A stretch of 39,267 bases of DNA from Gammaproteobacteria bacterium (GCA_016744065.1 JADGFA010000039.1:1-39267); one strand, 5' to 3'. Positions 8,188 through 16,766 are shown, numbered from the stretch's first letter. Translations and numbers: made by a program. Notes: generated by a model from the letters alone, not told the origin.

Positions 8188-9599
8188 GAGCTTATCTCCG
8201 ATAGTCTTTGTAGTGGGTCATTATTAGTGTCACTGCTGTAAGTAAAATCAAGTTCTATTCGAGTGCCTTCATCAGGTTCACTTTCAACACGTAATTCACC
8301 GCCCAGATAATTTGCCCGTTCATTCATTATACTTAAGCCAACATGTTTTCCCGGGTGATCGTTTTCCTTTGGTATTTCAAAACCACGACCATCATTTTCA
8401 ATTAATATATGATGGTGACCATTTTCATCACAACGGAATATCAGGCGAATATTTTTTGCATTACTGTGTTTGCGTATATTGTTCATTGCTTCCTGTACGA
8501 TCCTGAAAATATGCATTTCCAGATTAGGCGGAAGATCAGAGTTATCCCATTCTTCCTGTAACAGAATATGTGTGCTGGAATCTTTGCGTAAACGAGAAAT
8601 AAGTTTTTCAACGGCCTGAATAAGGCCCTGTTTATCAATTGGGGTACGACAATGCGCAATTAATTCACGTAAATCAGAGTAGGCTTCATCCAGGCTGTTT
8701 TCAACTTGTTCAATACCTTGAATCGACTGGTATTCGGCTGTGGGTTGAAGCGTTTCATCCAGTACACGCACCTGAAACCGAAGGCTTGCCAGTGTCTGTG
8801 CCAGAGAGTCATGTAGTTCATTGGCAATCAGACTGCGTTCCTGCATGATAATCATGCGACGGGACTCCTGATTCTGTTTGGCTTTTTCTATAGAGTTACA
8901 GAGTTGTTCAGCTAATGCAGAAAATAATTCGTATAGATCATTTTGATGACTTAGTGGTAGCCGGCTTGATTTTATTCGGATTACACCCAGAGTTCGGTTA
9001 TTGTAATGAAGAGGTAAATAATAGGAGCGGTTATCATCAGAGACATCACACTGGAGTATTTCTGCCAGACGAGTTACATGTTTATTATCATGAATAATTG
9101 AATTATTAATTAATGTATCAGCAAGTTCTCGGGTTATTTTAATGCGCCTTTGCTGGGATACAATTTTAGGGTCAATTCCTGAACCTGTTATATATTCAAG
9201 CCAGTCATTTTCAGTAATTAGCCAGATTGAAACATTCAGGGCCTGTAATTCTTCATAAGTATTTTTGCAAAAAAGATTCAGAATTTCTTTTAATGCGCGT
9301 CCTGTGTTGACTGCACTAGTGATGTTATAAAGAATTTGTTGAGCTCGGTGCTGTTGTTGGCTATTTTCAGCCTGTTTTTTCTGATTGGTTAGCGCTATAT
9401 AGGAGATACTGATAAAAATTATTATAATTAATATTATTTGAAATGTGAGAGCAAGCATTTGATTAGTTTCTGTATTAACCAACCACAGGCTACTGAGTAT
9501 CAGGGTAAACAGTAAAATAAATAATGCCGAGATACAGTTAAACAAATGTCTAATCGACATTTGTTTAACTTCGTTATAAATGCGTTCTGAGAAAGACAT
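8184..9599 (-). CDS. NarX-like sensor histidine kinase without periplasmic domain
   Basis: A 471-aa kinase of the NarX/HisKA_3 class. Two membrane segments (about residues 21-41 and 50-70) are separated by only about eight residues, so the periplasmic nitrate-sensing domain of true NarX is absent. A GAF-like domain (about 85-240) with cysteines C111, C184 and C234 follows, then HisKA_3 with H263 in ANELHDSLAQTL and a HATPase (IVQEAMNNIRKHS, NDGRGF, GLSIMNERA). Sensing is therefore likely cytoplasmic, through the GAF module or the membrane. A second possible start, M14 at 9560, lies inside a perfect palindrome (9538-9568). The gene sits 63 bp after dsrR, where A. vinosum has dsrS, suggesting co-transcription with the dsr operon. 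Confidence 0.88.
   Translation of the reverse strand: MSFSERIYNEVKQMSIRHLFNCISALFILLFTLILSSLWLVNTETNQMLALTFQIILIIIIFISISYIALTNQKKQAENSQQQHRAQQILYNITSAVNTGRALKEILNLFCKNTYEELQALNVSIWLITENDWLEYITGSGIDPKIVSQQRRIKITRELADTLINNSIIHDNKHVTRLAEILQCDVSDDNRSYYLPLHYNNRTLGVIRIKSSRLPLSHQNDLYELFSALAEQLCNSIEKAKQNQESRRMIIMQERSLIANELHDSLAQTLASLRFQVRVLDETLQPTAEYQSIQGIEQVENSLDEAYSDLRELIAHCRTPIDKQGLIQAVEKLISRLRKDSSTHILLQEEWDNSDLPPNLEMHIFRIVQEAMNNIRKHSNAKNIRLIFRCDENGHHHILIENDGRGFEIPKENDHPGKHVGLSIMNERANYLGGELRVESEPDEGTRIELDFTYSSDTNNDPLQRLSEISS
9538..9568. repeat. Perfect 13-bp inverted repeat inside the NarX-like gene start
   Basis: TTAAACAAATGTC (9538-9550) and its exact complement (9556-9568) flank a 5-bp loop. 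In the mRNA the hairpin covers codons 11-21 and includes the alternative start M14. It could control translation initiation of the kinase or be an operator; the sequence does not say which. Confidence 0.6.
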
Positions 9600-9662
9600 A
9601 TTTATTATTACTCTAAAATTTTTTCCATGTCATTTTCATTGTGTTCAGAGTGGCTGACATAT

Positions 9663-9980
9663 TTACTTTGTAGGTTTAACGTAACTGGGATCATTCGGAT
9701 TCATAAAAATAAACTGTTCTTTACCTTCTTCAATTTCAACATAGTCAATGGTCATGCCATTCATAAATTCATTGGCAGTGATGGATACAATCAGATCGAT
9801 GCCTTCAGAAGAGTGGGTAATATCATCTGCTTTGACATCATCAAAGCCCATGCCGTAATGAAAAGTGCCATCCTGCATTTTTGTGCAGGCCAGACGTAAA
9901 GGCAGGCCGTCCAGGTTACCTTCTTTAGCCTGGTGTTTAATCATCTTTGCCGCGGCAGTGGTTAATTTGATCATGTTCAT
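9663..9980 (-). CDS. dsrR: DsrR, IscA-like protein lacking cluster-binding cysteines
   Basis: A 105-aa protein with the A-type Fe-S carrier fold (LTTAAAKMIKHQ at the start; GMGFDDVKADD and ITANEFMNGMTIDYVE in the middle). The C-terminal Cys-x-Cys of IscA is missing; the end reads FMNPNDPSYVKPTK. Only C32 remains, near the position of the first IscA cysteine. That is the known property of DsrR, which in A. vinosum affects dsr expression after transcription rather than carrying clusters. The gene starts 5 bp after dsrN, in the A. vinosum order dsrN-dsrR. Confidence 0.85.
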   Translation of the reverse strand: MNMIKLTTAAAKMIKHQAKEGNLDGLPLRLACTKMQDGTFHYGMGFDDVKADDITHSSEGIDLIVSITANEFMNGMTIDYVEIEEGKEQFIFMNPNDPSYVKPTK

Positions 9981-9985
9981 GTCTA

Positions 9986-11374
9986 TTAATTCCGATTTTG
10001 TTTACAATTTTGTATAAACTGGATAAAACGTTGTGTCCAGTGATTAGAGGCTGTATCGCGCAAGTGCGCATAACAGGCCAATGTGTTTTTTATAATAATG
10101 CCATCTGATGTGCCATTGATACCTGCACCCCGTTTTACCTGATAAGCAAATTTAACATTCGTATCAAGATTTTCAAGTGCAGAATAGTGAAATTCGTGTC
10201 CTGCAATAACTGGCTCAGGAGAGGGTTTATAAGTCTTCCATGGGTGATGGGCTGTTTCTTCAAGTTTAATGTAACCACGGCCCTGAGGGGCCTGATGCAT
10301 GACGCAATCTGCGGGAATAAAACCGACCATTTCACCATTTTGATCTTTCCAGCTCAGGCTACGGCTTAAATACATTAAACCACCACATTCTGCGTAGCAG
10401 GGCAGGCCATTCTCTAATGCCTGTCTGATCTGTGTGCGTATGCTCTGGTTCGCTTCCAGTTCATTTATACGGGTTTCAGGAAAGCCGCCACCAATGAACA
10501 GAGCATCAATTTCAGGTAGTGTTTTATCACGGATATTATCAATACTGACCAGTTCAGCACCACTTGCACGAATGGCATCCAGGTCATCCGGGTAATAAAA
10601 TCCGAAGGCATCATTTTCTACAATACCGATTTTAAGCGGTGTTGTGATTTGTATGCTCTCTTGTTTAATAACTTCAGGTTCAGGAAATACAGGTGCCGTA
10701 CTGGCAACCGATCGTAATAAATCTAAATCTACCTGATCTTTGATTATATCTCGAATTTGCCTGATTTTGACATCAGCAGAATCATCTTCATTGCTGGGCA
10801 TTAAACCCAGGTGACGCTCATCAATAGATAATGCTGGATTTTTATAAACTGAACCAATGACTTTTACATCAGTATAATGTTCTATTACGGCGTGTAGTTT
10901 GCTTTCATGGCGGCTACCACCTAGTTGATTTAATATTACACCGGCGATATTAATATCATCATCAAAAGCTTGATAACCAAGGATTAATGGGGCGATACCG
11001 CGGGTCATGCCACGTGCATCTAAAACTAAAATGACGGGGGCTTTAAGTAAAGAGGCAAGGGCGGCATTTGAATTGCTGCCATCTAAATCGAGACCATCAT
11101 ACAGGCCTTTATTGCCTTCAATAAGCGTTATATCGGTATCTTTTGAGTATCGACTCACGGTTTCCGTTATTTCGCTTTCCTGCATAGTGTAAAAATCCAG
11201 GTTATGGCAGGAGCGGTTAGCGGCTTTGCTCAACCACATGGGGTCTATGTAATCAGGGCCTTTTTTAAATGGCTGAACAATAGAGCCTGATTCAGCTAAT
11301 GCTGCGCACAGGCCAATACTCAGAGTCGTTTTACCTGAGGACTTGTGTGCTGCTGAAATTAAGAAGTGTGGCAT
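9986..11374 (-). CDS. dsrN: DsrN, cobyrinate/siroheme amidase
   Basis: A glutamine-dependent amidase of the CobB/CbiA family, 462 aa. In dsr loci it is thought to amidate siroheme to the sirohydrochlorin-amide cofactor of DsrAB. The N-terminal dethiobiotin-synthetase-like domain has the P-loop HKSSGKTT (residues 10-17). The C-terminal class I glutaminase-like domain has the nucleophile C330 in YAECGGLMYLS and the histidine motif GHEFHYS (about 408-414). It follows dsrP after a 239-bp gap with a strong hairpin and could have its own promoter. The alternative, a cobalamin-pathway cobB, is unlikely given the position between dsrP and dsrR. Confidence 0.9.
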   Translation of the reverse strand: MPHFLISAAHKSSGKTTLSIGLCAALAESGSIVQPFKKGPDYIDPMWLSKAANRSCHNLDFYTMQESEITETVSRYSKDTDITLIEGNKGLYDGLDLDGSNSNAALASLLKAPVILVLDARGMTRGIAPLILGYQAFDDDINIAGVILNQLGGSRHESKLHAVIEHYTDVKVIGSVYKNPALSIDERHLGLMPSNEDDSADVKIRQIRDIIKDQVDLDLLRSVASTAPVFPEPEVIKQESIQITTPLKIGIVENDAFGFYYPDDLDAIRASGAELVSIDNIRDKTLPEIDALFIGGGFPETRINELEANQSIRTQIRQALENGLPCYAECGGLMYLSRSLSWKDQNGEMVGFIPADCVMHQAPQGRGYIKLEETAHHPWKTYKPSPEPVIAGHEFHYSALENLDTNVKFAYQVKRGAGINGTSDGIIIKNTLACYAHLRDTASNHWTQRFIQFIQNCKQNRN

Positions 11375-11412
11375 AAGCTTTTAAAAAGAAAAAGTAAATG
11401 TACGCTAAAACG

Positions 11413-11467
11413 GCTAAAACATGAATGCTTTTTAAGCTTTCAATGTGATTTTATTTGATGTTTTAGC
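11413..11467. repeat. Inverted repeat upstream of dsrN
   Basis: Perfect 10-bp arms GCTAAAACAT (11413-11422) and ATGTTTTAGC (11458-11467) are separated by 35 bp, 39-93 bp upstream of the dsrN start. A direct partial copy, GCTAAAACG, precedes the left arm. It may be an operator or part of the dsrN leader. Confidence 0.4.
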
Positions 11468-11553
11468 ACAAATTATGGATTAATATTTTAGTATCCATGC
11501 GCGGTTATTTGCGTTTTCTTTTTTATTTAATACCTCTCAGAATCTCAAAACCA

Positions 11554-11585
11554 CAAACGGCCCGAAGAAATCTTCGAGCCGTTTG
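11554..11585 (-). terminator. Hairpin after dsrP
   Basis: In the gene sense a 15-bp stem with one internal G-T type pair (CAAACGGCTCGAAGA / TCTTCGGGCCGTTTG) is followed by TGGTTTTG, a weak U-tract. It lies 28 bp past the dsrP stop and probably reduces read-through into dsrN or protects the upstream mRNA. Confidence 0.7.
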
Positions 11586-11613
11586 CTAAAAGCATTATAA
11601 GTGAGCGTAAAAC

Positions 11614-12837
11614 TTACTCTGCTTTATGGTGTGGATCGGCAATTGAATCTTCTAACGTTGCAGGCAGAAAACCTAGAACTTTTATGCCCAGAGCAATCAT
11701 AATGAGTGTCATTGCTACGCCACCTAAACCCAGTAGAAGCTCAGGAAAGCTTGCTGAATATTGTGTAGTGGCACCATCAAAGAAGGTTGTGCTAACAACT
11801 TCCATTCCAGGGAACATTTCCATTGGATACGCCTGACCTGCAATAATGATTGTATACATTGATGCGAGGCCACCAAGTACAACGAGTAAACATGCAGCAG
11901 CTAATGTTTTTCGGCAATTTTTAACGCCAGGTGCGTAAATCATAGCAATAGGTAATAGACTGCCTAGAAAAATCTGCCCAATCCAGAATATATTAGAGTA
12001 AGTTTCACCACCACTTTCACCTAAAAGAATGAATGTTTCATAACCGTGATGCTCAGTCGCATACAGGTTAGATAAATGGTATACGATTACAAAATAAAGT
12101 GTTGCGAATACAAACGTACCTAACAGACTGCGTAAACGGTTAACGACAGCATCGCCTAGTGGACGACCAGTACCGTTATAAGATGCAAGTAATACGAGTA
12201 TGAAAAATGCCAGGCCAAATGAGAATGACATAATCACAAACATCGGAGCCATCATTGCCATGTCATACCCAGAGCGAGCAACGATAAAACCAAAGATAGA
12301 ACCGGTTCCAGTTGTAAGTGCCAGGCGCCATACAAAAGCGGCAATACCGGCATAACGACTGTATTTTTTCATTGTGCGATCAAGCATAAACCAGGCATAA
12401 ATACCGACAATGACAAAGAAACCGTTATATAAAATCATATTCCATGCAAAGATAGATTTGAAGTTATAGTAAGTCATGGCAACAATCAGGCGGTCAGGGC
12501 GACCCAGATCCAGTACCAGTACCATTAAGCCACCTGTTAGTAACGCCAGTGCAACTAGTGTAGATAAGGGCGCCAGGGGTTTATATATTTTCTTTTGAAA
12601 AACGGAAGAGATAGAGGCAACATTAAGTGCACCAGATGCTGCTACTATCAGAAATACAGCAAATACATGGGGCAGGCCCCATACTATCTGGTTATCCATT
12701 CCGGAAACCCAGTGACCTTCATGCTCCATATAAAGCATTGAGCCAATTGCACCGAGTACAAACATGCCTAAAAGGGCAATTAAACCCAGGTAGCCAGTGC
12801 TTTTACCTTCTATCTGTTCTAAGTGTATTTTTTTCAT
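11614..12837 (-). CDS. dsrP: DsrP, NrfD-like integral membrane subunit of DsrMKJOP
   Basis: This is the quinone-interacting membrane subunit of the DsrMKJOP complex, of the NrfD/PsrC family, with about ten hydrophobic segments along 407 aa. Landmarks are LLALFGMF-like first helix sequence after MKKIHLEQIEG, and SIFAWNMILYNGFF and FGLAFFILVLL in later helices. I start it at the ATG at 12837. The longer reading begins with TTG at 12882, inside the palindrome between dsrO and dsrP, and adds a poorly conserved AT-rich leader. The gene lies 105 bp after dsrO. It hands electrons between the quinone pool and the periplasmic DsrJO. Confidence 0.9.
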   Translation of the reverse strand: MKKIHLEQIEGKSTGYLGLIALLGMFVLGAIGSMLYMEHEGHWVSGMDNQIVWGLPHVFAVFLIVAASGALNVASISSVFQKKIYKPLAPLSTLVALALLTGGLMVLVLDLGRPDRLIVAMTYYNFKSIFAWNMILYNGFFVIVGIYAWFMLDRTMKKYSRYAGIAAFVWRLALTTGTGSIFGFIVARSGYDMAMMAPMFVIMSFSFGLAFFILVLLASYNGTGRPLGDAVVNRLRSLLGTFVFATLYFVIVYHLSNLYATEHHGYETFILLGESGGETYSNIFWIGQIFLGSLLPIAMIYAPGVKNCRKTLAAACLLVVLGGLASMYTIIIAGQAYPMEMFPGMEVVSTTFFDGATTQYSASFPELLLGLGGVAMTLIMIALGIKVLGFLPATLEDSIADPHHKAE

Positions 12838-12870
12838 AATGACTTCATCAAATGAATAATTATTGTTTTT

Positions 12871-12939
12871 GTAACGCTTCAACTTATTTATGTATAGTTT
12901 CAGACTTAAGTTTGAAACTATATTAAGTTGAGTCGTTAC
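12871..12939. repeat. Long AT-rich palindrome between dsrO and dsrP
   Basis: Nested complementary segments read GTAACG, TTCAACTTA and TATAGTTTCA on the left and TGAAACTATA, TAAGTTGA and CGTTAC on the right, centred near 12907. The whole fills most of the dsrO-dsrP gap. It has no core in common with the six 3'-end elements. In mRNA it would be a hairpin of about 28 bp with bulges, suited to segmental RNA processing. Confidence 0.75.
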
Positions 12940-12942
12940 AAC

Positions 12943-13686
12943 TTAAATGCCTCTGTAACGAACGCCGGTATTCAAACCAAGGTCAGCACGGATCTGTTTG
13001 CCACCGTGTTCAACCAGTTGCCTGGATATTTCGCTTTCAGGGTTTTTAATATCGCCAAATATCATTGCACCATGTTCAGCTTCTGCACAGGCTTCAACAC
13101 AGGCTGGTGTTCCGCCTTCATCTACTCTGTGAACACACAGTGTGCAGGATTCTACAGTGCCTTTACCACGTGGCACATAATCAACGGTATTATCAACGGT
13201 TTCATGTGCAAATGAGCGGGCTTTATATGGACAGGCCATCATACAATAACGGCAACCGATACAGATATGACGATCAACCAGAACAATACCATCTTTACGT
13301 TTGAATGATGCACCGGTAGGGCACACATCAACACAGGGTGGTGATTCACAGTGCTGACACATCATGGGCAGTGAAATTTCATGTTTGGTCTGTTTATCGC
13401 GAAGGGTAACTTTGCGAATCCACTGCTGATCTGTTCTTGGGCGATTATGCGATGCAATACCATTTTCAGTATTACATGCACTTACACAAGCTGTGCAGCC
13501 AGAAGCGCATTTCGTTGTATCAATTAGCATACCCCAGCGTACAGCACTGGTAACAGCCTGCTCGGCTGGTTTTGCTTCTGCAACCGTATGTAAAAAAACA
13601 CCTGGAGCAATGCTTAAAGCGGCGGCAGCCGTTGCAGATTTTTCTACAAAACTACGGCGGGAGATATTAACTTCAGAGTTACTCAT
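12943..13686 (-). CDS. dsrO: DsrO, periplasmic ferredoxin-like Fe-S subunit
   Basis: A 247-aa ferredoxin-like protein exported by the Tat route: the N-terminus has NISRRSFVEKSAT (twin arginine R10-R11) followed by a hydrophobic stretch and an AEA site near residue 38. Several cysteine clusters follow (CASGCTACVSACN, CQHCESPPCVDVCPTG, CIGCRYCMMACPY, CTLCVHRV...CVEACAE), enough for four [4Fe-4S] clusters as in DmsB/PsrB-type subunits. It overlaps the dsrJ stop by 8 bp. It passes electrons between cytochrome DsrJ and membrane DsrP. Confidence 0.93.
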   Translation of the reverse strand: MSNSEVNISRRSFVEKSATAAAALSIAPGVFLHTVAEAKPAEQAVTSAVRWGMLIDTTKCASGCTACVSACNTENGIASHNRPRTDQQWIRKVTLRDKQTKHEISLPMMCQHCESPPCVDVCPTGASFKRKDGIVLVDRHICIGCRYCMMACPYKARSFAHETVDNTVDYVPRGKGTVESCTLCVHRVDEGGTPACVEACAEAEHGAMIFGDIKNPESEISRQLVEHGGKQIRADLGLNTGVRYRGI

Positions 13687-14191
13687 TGTTGCTGGCTCCC
13701 TCTGTGTTCTCTATGGAAGTACCAGCAACTTTTGTAGGTACTGGCTTTGAAATCTGTGCATTATGAGGGCTTTTACCTAGAGGCTTTTCTCCCATAGGGC
13801 GATCCATATGACACTGGAAACAATCGATACTCACACCAGTAAAGTTGTGGCAGCTACTGCAAAAATGCTCGTCATCACCAAAACGTGCGGTAGTATTTTT
13901 CGGTACATGGCAGTTGATGCATTTTTTGAGGCTATACGTTTCAGTGCGAATCCCATTATGCATTGTTTCATCGCGTTGATGAAGTATGTAGTTCATGTGA
14001 TTCTTTTTCATTTCATCTTCAGGCTGTACACATTCCGTAGATCCATTTGTTGGATGTGGAACATCAGGAGCGAAAGATGGCTTTTCACCTGCCCATGCAA
14101 AGTTAGACACGGCAAAAACGGAAAAAGCCAACATGGCTAATCCCGCGATTGTGATTAAAGTATTATGCATGCATTTGTTCAACTGCTGCAT
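13679..14191 (-). CDS. dsrJ: DsrJ, periplasmic triheme cytochrome c
   Basis: The protein has three c-type heme sites, CINCH, CSSCH and CFQCH, and an N-terminal hydrophobic signal/anchor (about residues 10-34, ending FAWAGEKP). C54 in STECVQPE lies where the A. vinosum protein has the conserved cysteine that ligates an unusual His/Cys heme. I use the ATG at 14191, which has GGAG 6 bp upstream; an in-frame TTG at 14203 overlaps that ribosome site and is unlikely. 170 aa. It is part of DsrMKJOP, and its substrate in the periplasm is not settled for the family. Confidence 0.93.
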   Translation of the reverse strand: MQQLNKCMHNTLITIAGLAMLAFSVFAVSNFAWAGEKPSFAPDVPHPTNGSTECVQPEDEMKKNHMNYILHQRDETMHNGIRTETYSLKKCINCHVPKNTTARFGDDEHFCSSCHNFTGVSIDCFQCHMDRPMGEKPLGKSPHNAQISKPVPTKVAGTSIENTEGASNNE

Positions 14192-14467
14192 TAGTAACTC
14201 CAAAAGTTAAAATAATTAGAGAGTTTATTATTTATAGATTAAATTTTTAAAGCGACTTGTTATTTAGTAGTATGTGTCTGAAATCATGTGACTACTGTTA
14301 GTAGTCGCAGGATTCTCAACACAAATATTACCTCGGGCTTTCTGGCCTCCGCCCTTACGGGTCAGACTAAAGTCTGTGCAAAATCTTTCCAGAAGACTTT
14401 GTCGGAAATAACGATGTTCTTTATAAAATATATCTAATCAGTATTTTTCTAAAATTTTTAAATCGGT
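14192..14467. other. dsrL-dsrJ spacer with several hairpins
   Basis: Together with the element at 14468-14590 this spacer separates dsrL from dsrJ by nearly 400 bp, very long for an intra-operon gap. It has two clean small stem-loops: GACTACT/AGTAGTC at 14290-14306 (3-nt loop) and CAGACT/AGTCTG at 14363-14376 (2-nt loop). Between them lies a GC-richer stretch (about 14333-14362) unlike the surrounding AT-rich DNA. No open frame or known RNA family is recognised. Confidence 0.5.
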
Positions 14468-14590
14468 AATAATAAGTCAATTTGCCCCTGCGAGGTTTCT
14501 GTGCAAGGCGGAAAATGTGAGCTTACAAGTGTAAGTGTCCATTTCCCAACGAAGCACAGGAGCCTCACAGGAGTGAAGTGATTTATTATT
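14468..14590 (-). repeat. 3'-end palindromic element, copy A (dsrL)
   Basis: In the dsrL sense this 123-bp element starts at the stop codon and has outer arms AATAATAA / TTATTATT, then inner matches such as GAGG/CCTC and TTCTGTGC/GCACAGGA. The central core, read in the dsrL sense, is CTTCGTTGGGAAATGGACAC then a small GCTTACA stem and ACATTTTCCGCC. The right arm in genome coordinates contains the dsrL stop codon (14586-14588), so the coding end itself is base-paired. Confidence 0.85.
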
Positions 14591-16559
14591 CGCCCATGCC
14601 CATGTCAATGTATCCTGTTGGACATACATCAGAACAGATATGACAACCGATACATTTAGAATAGTCAGTATCAACATAACGACCGGTAGTAGACTGGTCT
14701 TTCTTAACACGGAATACCGCGTCCTGAGGGCAGAAGATAACGCAGTTATCACACTCGAAGCACATGCCACAGCTCATGCAACGACTTGCTTCAGCAACTG
14801 CACTTTCTTCAGCCAGGCCATTCATACGCTCAGCAAAGTGTCCCAGTACTTCATCAGATGAGGGAACATCTTCTGTACGTAAGTTACGTGCTTCAGCTTC
14901 GAAGTGGCCCAGGAACATTAAATCAGTTGAGATAATTTCTTTGCTGGAACGATCTTCGTAGTTGTGAATAGCATAATTACTGCTATCAGTACCACGCTGA
15001 TCATCTGTCCCCAGATTCTTTTCAGCAAAACCGGTTGGAACCATATCTGACTCAGTCAGCTTATCCATGATATTGAAGTGGTGAACGTCAACCTTAGGAC
15101 GCTTCTGCACGTCTTTCTGTTCAATGAACTGTTTGATTGTTTCAGCAACAACAGAACCCTGACCAATCGCTGTTGTTAACAGGTGAGGGCGTACTATGTC
15201 GCCTGCTACGAAGTGACCGGGCTTACCAGGTACCTGATAGAATTTGTCTGCATCAATTAATGAACGACCGTTGTCCATGTCTTCAACGCCTTCCAGGTCA
15301 CCAAACTGGCCGATAGCTGAAACGATCAGATCACATTCAACGATGTATTCTTTGCCGCCTTCAACTGCAACTGGAGCATTGTTTTCGAACTTGCTATCAA
15401 CTAACTTAAGAGCAGTTGCACGACCTGCATCATCAGTAATGATTTCAACAGGCATCACTTCGTTCATGATAGTTACACCTTCAACCAGTGCATCATTAAC
15501 TTCGTGTTCTGCAGCCGTCATTTCTTCCTGCTTGAAAAGTGCCGTCAGAGTAACATTGGTGCATGGCTCTTTATCTGCATCAGCAATATCACCGTGCTTA
15601 ACACGACCTTCTGCTGAATCTTCAGGCTTCTCATCAGCCATATCTTTTAATGTACCGATACGGCGAGAAACAGAAACAACATCGATAGAGGTATCACCAC
15701 CACCCACACATACAATCTTTTTACCTGTGTACTTCATTTCACCTTTGTTGAACTGCTCAAGGAAGTCAACAGCGGTTACTGCGTTAGGTACATCTTTCCA
15801 GTTATCAATGAAAAGTCCGCGACCATTCTTACAGCCTAAAGCCCATAAAACTGCATCATAATCTTTTTCAAGATCTGCAACAGGAACGTCTTTACCAACA
15901 CGTGTGTTTAATTTAGTTTCAATGCCGCCCATATCAAGGATACGCATGCATTCGTGATCCATTACGTCACGAGGTGTACGATAACCAGGGATACCGTAAC
16001 GCATCATGCCACCCAGTTCTGAGTGATCATCAAAAATAGTAGAAGCGATACCGAACTTGCGTAAGTGGTATGCAGCAGACATGCCGGCAACACCACCACC
16101 GATGATAGCTACTTTCTTATCACCTAAATCTGGAAGGCCAGCAAATTTGTATTTACCAGAGAATGCACTGTCACCAATGTATTGCTCTACTGAGTTGATG
16201 CCAACGAAGTCATCAACATCATTTCGGTTACAACCATCCTGACAAGGGGCAGGGCATACACGGCCCATCATAGCTGGAAAAGGGTTAGCAGATGTAGAGC
16301 GCTGGAAAGCATACTCTTCTTTAGTCATACCTTCTGGCGGAGTTTCGATACCGCGAACAATATCTAACCAACCGCGGATATCCTCGCCTGAGGGACAACT
16401 GCCCTGACAAGGAGGAGTGCGGTGCACATAGGTCGGACACTTGTAAGAAGTATCTTCGCGAAAAATTTTATCGTGCATGCTTGACCATTCATCGTCACCC
16501 TCTTTGAAGCGGCGATATGTCAAGTTGTTAGTCTGCATGTCTTCTTTTGAAGTTGCCAT
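14586..16559 (-). CDS. dsrL: DsrL, NAD(P)H:acceptor oxidoreductase with Fe-S domains
   Basis: A 657-aa GltD-like iron-sulfur flavoprotein that takes electrons from DsrAB-catalysed sulfur oxidation to NAD(P)+ and is essential in A. vinosum. The N-terminal Fe-S region has C41, C51, C55, C102, C106 and C110. The FAD motif GGGVAGMSAA is at 154-163, the NAD(P) motif VGGGDTS at about 284-290, and a second FAD-contact region SAIGQFGD lies further on. The C-terminal ferredoxin (about 595-657) has the cysteine rows CMSCGMCFECDNCVIFCP and CIGCHICSDVCP. Length and layout are those of DsrL of sulfur oxidisers, consistent with the oxidative direction. The preceding gap to dsrK is 207 bp. Confidence 0.95.
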   Translation of the reverse strand: MATSKEDMQTNNLTYRRFKEGDDEWSSMHDKIFREDTSYKCPTYVHRTPPCQGSCPSGEDIRGWLDIVRGIETPPEGMTKEEYAFQRSTSANPFPAMMGRVCPAPCQDGCNRNDVDDFVGINSVEQYIGDSAFSGKYKFAGLPDLGDKKVAIIGGGVAGMSAAYHLRKFGIASTIFDDHSELGGMMRYGIPGYRTPRDVMDHECMRILDMGGIETKLNTRVGKDVPVADLEKDYDAVLWALGCKNGRGLFIDNWKDVPNAVTAVDFLEQFNKGEMKYTGKKIVCVGGGDTSIDVVSVSRRIGTLKDMADEKPEDSAEGRVKHGDIADADKEPCTNVTLTALFKQEEMTAAEHEVNDALVEGVTIMNEVMPVEIITDDAGRATALKLVDSKFENNAPVAVEGGKEYIVECDLIVSAIGQFGDLEGVEDMDNGRSLIDADKFYQVPGKPGHFVAGDIVRPHLLTTAIGQGSVVAETIKQFIEQKDVQKRPKVDVHHFNIMDKLTESDMVPTGFAEKNLGTDDQRGTDSSNYAIHNYEDRSSKEIISTDLMFLGHFEAEARNLRTEDVPSSDEVLGHFAERMNGLAEESAVAEASRCMSCGMCFECDNCVIFCPQDAVFRVKKDQSTTGRYVDTDYSKCIGCHICSDVCPTGYIDMGMGE

Positions 16560-16625
16560 GCTATTCTCCTATATGCTAAACCGTATAGTTAAAAATCAAG
16601 TTGTGGCACATCATACGCATTAATA

Positions 16626-16693
16626 GGGATATGTCTCTTTTGAAAAAGAGGTATTTACTTTTGTAAAAAACTCATTTTCAGTTTCAATATCCC
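16626..16693. repeat. Hairpin in the dsrK-dsrL gap
   Basis: GGGATAT (16626-16632) and ATATCCC (16687-16693) enclose a small CTCTTT/AAAGAG stem-loop (16635-16650). The pair could form a two-level structure in the dsr mRNA between dsrK and dsrL. There is no U-tract. Confidence 0.45.
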
Positions 16694-16766
16694 ATATCAA
16701 CAGCAGGTGCGCCTCAACAAAATCGTTTGTTAAATTCTGTTTTCTTTCTTTGTGAGCGTTAACTCA

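Noticed and set aside
12838..12882. TTG start of dsrP at 12882
   Set aside because: It lies in the palindrome, gives a leader of AT-biased residues and has no ribosome site; the ATG at 12837 gives the usual DsrP start.
14333..14376. tRNA-like fragment in the dsrL-dsrJ spacer
   Set aside because: The GC-rich stems cannot be arranged into a cloverleaf with a T-loop or anticodon arm.
14477..14770. Open frame of 97 codons overlapping the dsrL 3' end
   Set aside because: It is a shadow of dsrL in another frame and of element A, with no protein-like features.
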